Of a DNA stretch of 64,000 nucleotides, positions 44,151 through 55,494 are shown one piece after another. The number at the start of each line of letters is the position of its first letter. Position 1 is the stretch's first letter. The notes under the pieces are model-generated. The model ran no database searches. It worked only from the letters and a program-made list of their open reading frames with translations, and was not told the DNA's origin. Source of the DNA: Atrichornis clamosus (Eukaryota; Chordata; Aves; Passeriformes; Menuridae); contig WBMZ01014178.1 of assembly GCA_013400975.1 (NCBI GenBank), forward strand, positions 998-64,997, written 5' to 3'. The position numbers were made by a program, and so were the translations under genes.

Positions 44151-47100
44151 AAAAAAAAGATCCCCTGACTTCTCCTTGTTCTTCCATATGCTCAAATTGG
44201 CAGGGATGTGGGGCCTTTGACTACATTTTTTAGCTTTTGTTTATAAGGCACATAAATTTATCAGAGGAGGGGGTTTCATGTGTCAGGCGAAGTGTGGAGT
44301 GTCAAAAGCAATCTGAAGGGAGCAGTCATGGGGATAAATGAAAAGCACATCCATTATTTGCTGAAAAGCTGGGAGACGTGTGGGTCCTTCTGGAGAAGCT
44401 CTGAGCAAGTTCCAGGGAGTGAAGATGAGGCATCTGAGTGGAACTGAGTGTTTTGTTCACCAGCCGCCCATGGACAGCAACTGGCTGGGCTTGGCTGCTG
44501 GATTTTTGGGACACCTCATGCTCCATTCAGGTTTTCCCTGGGATAACACAATTGCAACGTGTGCTTTTCATCATGTGTTGTTTCAGATCAGTTACTCTCG
44601 TGCTCTGGATGTGCAGGTGTCCCAGGTCTGGTCCTCTGGTGTGGGAACATCAGCCTGGTGACTGTGAGGACCAGGTGCCTGTTTTTTGGATGGCAGCTGC
44701 TTCCTTTTCACAGGATCTCCCTGTGTAACCTTGGGAATGCCACTTAGATCTCTGGGAACACTTACTATAAGGTGCAATTTAACATCTCTGATGGGTGAAT
44801 CACAATCCCAGCAGGCTGGATCATCACCAGCTTTACCTTATCTATGGAGATACCTTCCCAAACTTTATTACTAAGAGCTAGGATGGGTATTATGGCCTTT
44901 CTCCTATGGAATGCATAAGTTTTCCAAGATCTGGTCACTTCAGAGAGCACCAACTCACTCATTGCTCCCTTGACTTTATCTGTCAGAGGTGCATCAGTGG
45001 CAGTGTGGCCTTTCAGAGGAGAGGAGGTGACACTGACATCACTCCAGGATTTGTCATGGATTTTTTTGGGCTATTTTTTTTGCTTCCCAATGTCTTGACT
45101 ATTTTCCAGTAATGGTGATTTTCCTTTCTGTGCTTCTTTTTTTAACATTAGCTTTTCCAAGTGGACAATCCCAAAGGTGGCCGGTCTAACAGGGCGGGGG
45201 GGAAAAGAAAAGAGTCATAGAGATATTTTAAATGCTATGTGAATTTTATGCCAAAAAGTGTCTTTTCCATATTTATAAGCCCCTGTCATCCCCTCTCCCT
45301 CCGCCTCCTCCTGCTTAAAAGGAAACTCCATTACAAAGGCAGGAAAGAACATCAAACAAACCTCGCTTGGCAGCCATGTCTATATGTGAAATTACTGTCA
45401 GAGTACAAAGGAAGACTCAAGATTTAGAAGGTAACATGTGACAAGAGAACGCCGTCCTTCTCAATGTCTTTACCTTTTGTTGCTGAGAACTGGGAAGGGG
45501 TTGTTGGTGGTGCTTTTTTCGTTTTTAGAAGAACCATGCCAATTATAGAAAGCCAAAGACACAAATCACCGTGGGCCGGGGGCGATTTGGCTCTCTGGGA
45601 GCCCCTGATCCCAGCAGTGACTCCAGCCAGGGTTGTGTGCTCACCCTCAGCTCCATCCTTCAGGGTGGTGGGTGTGTGTTTGGGCCTCCCGAGGAGCAGC
45701 CGTGGTGTTTGATCCCACAAACCTTTGATGGAGCCACTTCGGAGCTGCTGGGAACCCTGGATGCCCTCAGCAAATCTTGGAATAAGGTAAAAGATGTTTA
45801 ATTGAGGTGACCACACGTGCTTTACATGCAGCCTTTAATATCTTGTATTTCACTAGGGAAGCAAATTAAGGGCCTGTAGTTATTCCTGCTCTGGAATGGA
45901 AGTGATCCCTGCTCCGGGACTGGAAATCAATTAATAGATCAATGCAGCAGTGGTCTTGGTGTAGGTGTTTGCCTCGTCTTTCTCTTGTCTTGGAGAGTGT
46001 CTTTATTGGCTCTACTCTTATCCATGCTCTCGAATTCCTACTTTTTATACCAAAGCAAGACTCGTTTTCCACCTTTCCCAAGCGCCGCAGGAGAGCAGGG
46101 CAGAGAAAGCAGAGCAGCAGCAAACGCCGCAGGTCCCCAGCCCTGACACGTGGGACAGGAGACATCGAACCTGCTGCCCTCACCAGCCTTGGCTGCTTGG
46201 GCTCTGCTCACAAATTCAGATATTCAGGTGAGAGTGAAACTCTCAGGTGCTGTGACACCATTTGTAATTAAAAAAAACACCTAATCACGGAGTTGGCTGC
46301 CTCGTTTTTGTGTCACACTGTGGGTTGGAGCATTTGCCGTTTCTTCACTACCCACAGTCTCAAATGAAAGTTAAGCTGAGAACAATTCCCAGGCCCAACC
46401 CTAAATTTGTTTCCCACTTCAGTATTTATAAAAGGTTTGCATTTTTAATCTGGTTCTTGCCCTGTGTGGTGCTGTGGTCCATCCCCTCCTGGTTCCCCGT
46501 GCCAGAACTTCTGCAGGAGGAGCTGGTCCATACTTGGTGTGGCTTGTTAAGGTGTGAGGCTCTCCCCTTTGTTCTTTGAAAGAGCACTTTTTTTTCTAAA
46601 AGGAGAGCTTAATGCAAGAGACACTTTTAATCCCTCTTAGTCTTGAGGGCTATTGAACTTATCCGCTGTAATTAAAACATGAGTTTAACTTTTCAAAGAA
46701 CGGGAGCTTTCTTTTTTGGCTGTTGTTGAAGTGTGTGAGCTACAAGGTCTTTCCTCCTTTATTTTAGGGATGAAGGTGTTTTTTGCTTGGGGTTTTTTTT
46801 AATACAGAGTTGATCACAAGCTACAAGTGACATTTGTTGACCTCAGGCCAGACCTTCAGAAGCACCACACCGACCGTGTCTTGCATCTTTGGGAAGGTTA
46901 ATGCCCCTTCCTCCTCCCTTGAGAACAATAAAATTGAGTCTTTTTCATTTTCCCTCATAGGAACAGAACCCTTTAAAAAATCTCTCTGGGGAGGCATGTC
47001 TGCAAATCTGGTTTACAACCCCCTTTTCAGTCTCATCTGAAGTTTTTTTTATTTTGAATGAGGTGCAAAAAGTGGCTGAGAGCAGGGGGAAGGGAGGAAA

Positions 47101-47850
47101 ACTCTGAGCTGTGCACACACACGAGATGGAGACACTGGTTAGCAACATAAACAAAAGGTGGGTGGTAACCCCCGAGCTTTTTTTTTTTTGACAGCCAGTG
47201 GTGGCAGTGATGAATTTGTGAAGTTATCTAATTTTCCACTGTTTTAATTAGAGGCCTGGGCTATGAGACCTAACAGCTGGGTTCTTTGTACTGCTTTCTG
47301 TTGCCTGACAGAGAAAAATTTCTACTGTATCTTCAGCCAAGCTTTCAGTCTGACCTGAGCAAATGAAACTTCTGGGACTCATAAACTGTGGTTTCTGGGC
47401 AGATTGCTTTTTGAACTGCTCCTTAGCGATCCGAACATGCAAAGAACACAAAGGCTTACGAAGTGAACTCCCTTTGTACTTTTAAAGCTAATGGGGATGC
47501 TCATTAAAGAGGTGGGAGGAGAGCAGGAGGGGAGGAAGGGACTCTCCCTGGCATATTAGAGGACTTATCAAGTGTAAAGTTTCTTCTGATGGGACACAGA
47601 GGAGTCGGGGCCAGTTGGGAAGTTGTAAAGCTCAAGCTCTTGGAAGACAATGGTTTTGGTTGCAAAGCACGACCAGTGGAGCAATTTATTTTAATATTAA
47701 TTTATTACTCGGCTCCTGCCAAGTGATTTTTAAAGCTTTACATTAGGCTGAACGTGCATCACAGTTCATCACCCCTCTGCTGCTCAAGGCATGCACTATA
47801 ACCACTTTCTTTCACCATAATCCAGAAGGAAAAAAATGTCAGAGGAATTT
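44151..47850. other. Unique non-coding DNA
   Basis: No transposon is recognised. A T-run lies at 47178-47189. The segment 46091-46227 has a CAG acceptor and a CAG/GTGAGA donor and is open in two frames, but the splice signals are the only support. The stretch 47455-47850 is repeat-free and AT-rich at its right end. Confidence 0.5.
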
Positions 47851-47966
47851 TCAGACCTGAATTCAGCTAAGTCTAAAGTCTTTGCTTAAATCCCATTGGA
47901 GTCAAAGGAATTAAGCAAGGCTTTGACTTAGAGCATGTACTTAATTGCTTTGCTGAATCAGAGCCC
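47851..47966. repeat. Relic of an old palindromic repeat, copy 2
   Basis: A long imperfect palindrome: 47867-47889 (CTAAGTCTAAAGTCTTTGCT and on) pairs with 47911-47931 (TTAAGCAAGGCTTTGACTTA and on), with only a few unpaired bases around a 21-base centre containing CCATTGGAGTCAA. Outside the stem, TGCTTTGCTGAATC at 47947-47960 is the complement of GATTCAGCAAAGCA in copy 1, 7 kb away. The left end has CTGAATTCAG. The structure fits a non-autonomous DNA transposon with long inverted repeats; the family name is uncertain. Confidence 0.6.
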
Positions 47967-50900
47967 ATATTCTGATCTTCTTCCTCAGGAGCCCTTCAGA
48001 GTCAGAAATGTGTTTTCATCCCATAAAGGCTGTTGCTCCCTCTTTCCCCACCTGCTCAGCTATGGCAGATTTCCTTGGGGCTGCTTTGCTGCAGGAGCCA
48101 AAGGGACTTGGTGATGACAAGGGCACTCAAGCCAATGCAATTTCAATAAACCAGAAAGTCATTTGATTTGCAAGGAACTCGGTGAAAAAAGCTCTTCAGT
48201 GAAGGCGGTTGAGTAATGACCCATCACTCAAGCAGTTGTGAAAGAAGAGCCCTTTGCAACTCGGGGGTGAAGAATGGTGCTTTTAATGGCCACGAGTGCA
48301 GGCCTGGCTTGGACAAAAATTTAAGGCATGTCCAAGTGCTTCAGCAGATGGATTGTGCAGCACAGGGAGGGGTTTCAGGCTTTCCATCATCCACACCAGG
48401 AGCAGGACCATCGTCTGCTGCAGCTCTGCATCCCCACCAGCTCCAGGAGGAAGGGAAGGGGAGTGAGTGGGCAGCTCTTGCTCTGATCCATGGCCTGAGA
48501 GCAGCAAGGCAACCGCTCAGAGAGACTTGGGAGCTGGGAGAGATATTTCTCCTTGGATGGAGCAGTGTCTGGTCCCCATCTATCCGTGCTCCTTCACCCC
48601 TGAGACAGCACCTCAGCCCTGTTGGTGTTGCTGAGGAGCTTTGACTCAGCACTGCTGTTGTCGTGCTCAGAACCCCATTCTTTGGGAATATCCCAAAGCT
48701 GTGTCACAGGGCCATCCTTGGAGCACAGCAGCTACGTGCACAGATGTATTGAACCTTCTTTAGCACTGGGGATTGTGGTCAAAAGTCCCACCAGCTGCAA
48801 TGATGTGTCTGCTTTGCAGGAGGCCCAGAAGACAAGTGGTGGCTGGTGACCAAAAATGGCAGTGGACTTGGTCAGAGGCCGTGGTGGAGCACGGTTTTGG
48901 CCATAAATGTCCATTCAAAATTCTTACCAAAGCCCAGCTACTTCCGATAAAAACCTTTGTTCCATTCTGATAGGAAGTGGGTCTTCGTGGCAACATGGCC
49001 GTGCTCCATCCTGACGTCCTCCCAGTGGTTTTATGCATAAGTTTGGATCTGGTTATATTGGATTAATCCGTCACTACAGAAGGGAATTAATTCAGGGCCT
49101 GCTGATCCATCTCATGTGGGTGAGGAGAAGGGAGACCGTGGAGCTCCTCTGCTGGGGAAAATCTTCATCTCCCTGAGGTACAGTGACCACTTCTTGCCCA
49201 CACTGACTCTGCTGCTTTCCCTTCATATGCAATAAGAGAGGATGGGGGAAATCCTCTTGTGACATTCCCTATTGATCCTCGAGTGGATTATTCTGTGAAA
49301 AAACAGAAATTTCATCTGTGTCCAGTTCAGAAAGGTCTCAGACTCACAGCTCCCTCTTTGTGGGCTACTGGGCAAAAGTTCTTGTATTTTGCCCTGGTGA
49401 CTCTGGATTTGTCCCTCATGTGCTGGGTGTGGCCTGGGCACAGCAGTGCCCACACGGAGGCTTTGGGGAAAAAGCAGGAATTCTGCCTGTCCTGAGACTA
49501 ATTAATGGGACAGTGCTGAGTGCATTTTAATGGAGGCCACTCTGTCGCCCCATGTGGAAACATCTGTATTTTTCTCTGGGATTAAGTGATGGCTGACATT
49601 AAACAGTTTGCAAGTCCCAGGTACCGAAAGTCCAACTAAGATGGGATGTAAGCCAAATTCAGGTTGCATTCCAGTCTGTGATGAAAGGGAATTTTGAAAC
49701 GTTTGACTTCACTGCAGAGCAGAAATTCCATTTCCCAATCAGCTCCAAATAATCATTTAAAGATGGACTCTAAATTGAGATGGTTTTAATGTGTCATCTT
49801 GGTTTTAATTGCTTGTAGTTCTGAGTAAATGTTATCAGACCATCAGAGTCTGGGGATGAAGCAAGAGCCGGGTGGTGATTCAGATGGAATCTCCTGCTGC
49901 CAAAGAGGAAGTCCTGGGATTGAGATGACTCTATTGCTAGAGCAAAAGACAAGACACTGAACTCTCTGTTTACAGTGGGCCACCGAAAGAATGGGATAAT
50001 TGCAATTATCTGAGTCAAGCAGCGTTTTAATGACTGCTTCATTTTAAAAATACATATGTAAATCTTGGAGGAGGTGGAGAGGTGCCAATTTGTCCTGGCT
50101 GAGCAGGAGACCTTTTATCTCCTTCAAAGAGCTGGCAGTTCACCCGTGGCAGCAGAGTCCAACATCGGGGCAAGCTGTGCCTGCTCAGCTCATGAGTCAC
50201 AGCACCAGCGTGCACAGACCACTCCAAGGTTCAGCTCAGAGACCCAGGGCAGCAGCAAAAAGATGAATATCTCTGCCTTTTCCTTGGAGTAATCTGCTGA
50301 TGGCTCTGGAAATGGGAGGACATGGAATTTTTTGCACAAGAAGCTGAATTCATCGGTAGGAGTTTGATCTGGGGAGGCGCTAAACTGTGGGTGCTTCTCA
50401 GCCACTGCAGTAGGTGGTGAACTCTTCTGTTCTCCCCACTTTTGCAACCCTGTTTTTAACCTGCTTCCCCACTTCAGTGTTGTCCTTCTCCAGACTGCAA
50501 GTGATCTGCCTTCCCAGGGATATGAGTGATCCCATATTTCTCATGTCAGTCCAAGGTACTCAACTCTGTGCTCTAAAGAACCTCTGCATTTGGAAAGCAG
50601 AACTTCACTTACACTTTGTTGTAATTCCTCCCTCTCAAAAGCTACTGATGCTGAATTTCTGAAGAGGCCAAAGGAATCAGGAGCCAGAATTCACTGGGTT
50701 GGATTCTTTGGGCCCTTTAAGGACACTTGAGAGGACCGACCATCTTTTGCCCAACATGTAGTCAGAGGTATCCAAATGATCCACAAGATGTTGAGAAATC
50801 AAGATGCTTTAAAGGATAAGACCTTCCCATCCAAATTCTGGCCAAATTCTGAGTAACTGAACAGGAGCTGTGCTCTTCCTGCTGAATTTATTGGTCTTTT

Positions 50901-53900
50901 TGTTTCAAGGTCTTCAGTAATTACCATCATGTGACTGGGGTTCATGGACTTAAGAATGTTACACGTCCTGCTATCTGGTGTGGGAGTTCTCATATACACG
51001 GCCTAAAAATGTGGAGAAACCACAGATTTATGAGATCAGGCTTTTTAAGCGTGCCCCTGTCCAAGGAATAGGAGTTTCTAAATCACTCGTGCTCTCCATT
51101 CTTACAGACATATTGAACTGGCTTTCCTGGAGCAGGCACTGGTCCATGATATTAATTGCTGGATTAATAAAATATATTTGGAGAGGACTGGAGATTTGCC
51201 ATGTCCGCTTTCTAACTCCTCCTCTGTTCTCCACTTGTGGAGGGGAGGAGGGGAACAGCCCCCTGGATGCTGGCCAGGCCAAGGAGATGGCTCAGCACAC
51301 GTTGGAGAGCACGGGAGCTCTCCCTGAAATAGGCTAAAGGCACTGAAAATCCCTGGCTGAGCTCTGGTTCACTCATTTCATCCATGGTTGACATCCCCCT
51401 CCCACATTAAAGAGTTTGCCCTCCGATTTCTTAGGCCCCAAAGGTGACCATGACAAAGTTGGATGGGTCCCAAAGGAGCAGATCTTCATGGAAATCGGGC
51501 ACAGGTCCTCTAAATTTAACACTGTGAGGAAACTTTTTTCTAGGAAAAATAAAGCACATCCACCTATTAGTCATGAAAAGCCTTCCTCGTTAGCCCTCTA
51601 GTGCTGGGGACCTACAAAAAGCCCTCTGGGAAGTGAAATTTAATTTTTTTTGTTCTCCATATCAATAAAGCCTGTCCATTTGCAATATCTTCTTAACAGG
51701 GTTAAATTATTTGCATTTTCTTTCCAAACCTGGCTCCCAAACAGGCACTTTAATGGTGAAGATGAGAAAAAAGATACCAAAAAAAAATTACCATGGAGCA
51801 TCCTGGTGCCTCTACTCAAAGTACAAATTGTCTGTTCCAAAATTTATTGGAAATACTGACTCACCCCAACCTGTGGGTGCAAAGAGCTCTGTTCTGCTGG
51901 CAGTTTTTGGTTTAGGGTACTCATATTTAACAGAGGATTAAAATGCTTGAGGCTGTTTGTATTCATTAGAGTGATCAAGCCACTGACTGAGCAGGACACA
52001 TGTTTAAAGTTAAGCCTGGCTTTTGGTGCTTTGTTATGCGGAGTTTTGTGGGTGATACCCGTGTGGGTGTGTGTACACCTCCTCTCTGTCCTCCCCTGAC
52101 TGGTGTTATTCATCTGATACCCTTTCCCAGCCCTCCCTGATCCATTCCTTTGCTGTTTCTCCCTTGAGCTTGATCTGTGGAAAATAAAACACCGAACTCC
52201 CGCTCGTTCTTTCACCACCTCGGACACGTTCGCTCCTGCAAAGGCTCATCCTTCAGGGAAGCGTTCAGCTTTGAGTTTCTCGATCACCGTGGGATGGCTT
52301 GGGTGAATTGCATTGAAATCAGAAATTATTTGGTAACCTCATGTCAAAATCCTGTGATACAGTGCAACAGTGTGAATTAATCTCCCTCACGGCCGCTGCA
52401 ATCCGGTCTTTTCCCTCCTCTTGCTGTGTTATTTCCATCCCTTCCCTTCCGCTGGCCCTGGGACTTGTCTGACCTGGCTGAGGCAGAGGCTGCTGTGTGA
52501 GTTTTGTAGGGCTCGTTTTTCTGCTGGATCAAGGAGTTGTGGAGTCAGGTGAGCACGTGAGCTGTCCCTAAGGATGAGGGAACAGGGGCTGTATCCTCAC
52601 CCCTCCCTCTCATTACTGGGGGTCGGGTGTTACTTAAACCTAAAAGCTACAGAGGGTTGTGCAGTGAATCTTCTTGTTATTGGACAGTGTTTTTTAAAAG
52701 AAATATATCCAGTAGATTGAGGTTTTCCAGCTCTAGTGACCCAACGGGGCAGGGCAATGAGTGACCCCGGGGTTTGGCAGAGGTGGAAGGGAGCAGGGTG
52801 GCTCCTGGTACCCAGCTCTTGGTGCTAGAGCAACTTTTCCTGCTAGAGAAACTTGCAGAATGCATAACTTTGCACTAAATTTATGTATTTGATGATAACT
52901 GAGTGTGTTTAAAAGCTGAGTGAATCCTGGCTATGTGCCTGTTTGTCTCTTTGTTTTGGTTTTTTTTTTAATTTAGATCTTCAATTTTGCAAAACCCCTT
53001 TCCAGAATTGCCAAACCTTTGCAAACCCAGACTTGAATATTCTGTCCAGTTTAATTCACAGTTCCAAAATTCCTATGTCACCTGCCACTGTGAGTTCTCT
53101 TCCATTTTTATTAGAGCCTTTCAATTCTCAATAATTTTATCCCTCCTGAAGTTCTCAATGCATCACACTGAGTTAAACAAAGAAAGGAGTATTTCTGCCC
53201 GTGCACCTTCAGCAGAGAAACTTCCATTACTCCTGAGAAGAAACCCAGCACTAATTCTCTCCATGTCACTAGCCAAGACACATTTTCTGCCTATAGGACA
53301 CCTGTCAAAGAGGAACAGACTTTTTAATAAAATAAACAAAAATCATTTGGTGAGAAAACTCAGGGAAGAGAAAGAACCAGCCAAGTTCCGGATATCCTGG
53401 ACAGCAATTTTCATGCTTCCTTCAGCTGTCTTGAAGAAAAATATCATCTCTTTCTGGCCAATTCTAGTTTTATTTTCAGCCTAAGGAATAGCTGGAGAGC
53501 ATAGATGAAATTTTCTTTCTTGTCTAATGTAATCAAAGGCTTAGTGGACGAGGTAAACGATGGCATGAGCTATAATTAAATGTTCTAGGGCTTGAGGTGT
53601 CCAACTGATCTGAATGTCAAGAGCAGGATGAAAAGTGAGCTGAAACCTGTGCCACAGACCTGCATGGAGACGTGCCTGCTCTCCAGGATGGACCAGAAAG
53701 AAAAGGTCACATTCCAACAGCCCCAAAACGTGGTGATGCTCAGGCTGGGCTCCCAGGTTTGGCTCCGGAAAGTTAGGGAAGGATTTGGGGCTCCTCTGCC
53801 GGGGACAATGCAGGAGGATGAGCTGTGCTCAGCTTCGTGGAGAGGCAAACGCTGAGCCAGAGCTGGAGAATCAGCCCATGGCTTGTGCTGGGCTCGTGGC

Positions 53901-55253
53901 TGAGGGAATGATGTCCCAGGCAGAGTTTTCGCCTCATTTCTTTGTACCTGGTTGGGTACCACTTACTGAGCTTTACGAGAAGACTCTGCGGCCTTGCTGA
54001 GCTCGCTGTGGATCAAAAACTCAGCTGTGTGGGGCTGGAAATCTTCCTCATTGCTTCTGATACTGAGCATGGACATTCCCCTTCTCCAAAGGGTCATTTG
54101 CAGCCTGTTACGAGGCCCCTGGCCCCGTGTCTCAAACCCAAACACCAAACGAGGCAGAAGATGGATGCAGACAGACAAGATTAACCTGCTGTCTGTTGGC
54201 CACACGCTATCCCTGTTTAGCTCCTACTCAGTATTTTCTTTCTGCCCTGACCTCAGAGTGCCTCTTTCCCTGCCTGGTGCTCTCTAAACAACACCCTTCC
54301 CTAAAACTGCATCTTAAAAAAGAAATAAATCCCAGATTCACTGTTCTTAATTCAGAAGCTCAGCTCAAATCAGGCAAAGGAATTGAAACAAAGACCAGAG
54401 CAGTTTAGACGAAACTGAATTGCTGCTTATTTTAATTCGCTGCAATTTTCCTGCATGGAGCTCTGGGCGTTTTATTTGGTAAAGTGTGAAATTACCTTAA
54501 TGCTGGGAGGCAGAAGCCAGCTCTGGAGACTGTTTACCCACAAGTTCAGAAAATGTTTTTGCAGTTGGCTGATGTTCAGTCCCACAAATAATATTTTGCA
54601 GAGGAGTTTGCTCCCTGATTAGCACAAAATGCTCTGTGCATGTCTAGGAGCAGCTTTCTGGTTATTCTGCTTGAGAGCACAGCAAGTTTTTGAAATCCCT
54701 CCTGTTCCTTGGAATATCTGTGTTTGCCTTGGCATCCAGGCAGTGCAGAAAGTAGGAACACCACAGAGGAGGTTGAATGGACAGGGGAGAAGTTGCTTTA
54801 CCCTGATTATGAGCAGGATGTGATCCCTGAATCAACCATCTCATTTCTCAGAATAACTGAAAATGTTTAATTCCTCGTGGTCAGGTGGAGTCACTGCTGC
54901 AGTCTGGCTCTTCTTGAGCTTGAAACCCATCAGTGGTCAGACTTTTGTCCCCCCTCTCAGAAAAACTTGTGCTACCTGAGCCTAATCTTGCTTTTATCTT
55001 GGGATAAACCAGCAATCCATCTTTCAATTCAGTGGCTTTTCCAGTGATTTGTCAGGATTTAAATTGGGGTGGGAATTTCTCATCCTATTTTTCTCACCAT
55101 TGGAGAAAGACTTTAGGCAGCAATTTTAAGGTTGTTTACTGTTCTTCAACCCTTCAGAAATGGATCCTGTTCATCCAAGAGCCTTCAGGCCACCTATGAA
55201 GCTCAGGCAGGGTAAATGCAGGTTTAGGATCAGCATCATATGAAGATTTCGTG
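47967..55253. other. Unique non-coding DNA, longest repeat-free stretch
   Basis: No recognisable transposon occurs in 7.3 kb. A short GT run lies near 52060. A T-run at 52961-52969 is followed by TTTAG and an open frame of about 170 codons (52972-53484), which is discussed as a finding. Other frames are short or shadow one another. Confidence 0.5.
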
Positions 55254-55494
55254 TAATCATAGGATCCCAGAATGGTTTGGATTGGAAGAGACCCTAAAGG
55301 TCTTCTCATTCCACCCCCTGCCATGGGCAGGGACACCTCCCCCTATCCCAGGGTGCTCCAAGCCCTGTCCAGCCTGGCCTTGGGCACTTCCAGGGATGGG
55401 GCAGCCACAGCTTCTCTGGGCACCCTGTGCCAGGGTCTCACCTCCCTCACAGGGAAGAATGTCTTCCCAATATCCAACCTAAATTTCACCTCTT
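55254..55494 (-). mobile_element. CR1 LINE 3' end, well preserved, reverse orientation
   Basis: On the + strand it begins AATCATAGGATCCCAGAATG, then GGTTTGGATTGGAAGAGACC, CCCCCTGCCATGGGCAGGGA, CCCCTATCCCAGGGTGCTCC, GATGGGGCAGCCACAGCTTC, CCCTCACAGGGAAGAATGTC and ATATCCAACCTAAATTTCAC. It carries the GGGATAG and GGGTGCCC variants of the copies at 16043 and 21831. It is 5'-truncated with no coding capacity. Confidence 0.95.

Noticed and set aside
46091..46227. Possible 137-bp exon between a CAG acceptor and CAG/GTGAGA donor
   Set aside because: Open in more than one frame, low-complexity Gln/Arg/Ser peptide, and no conservation or partner exon to support it.
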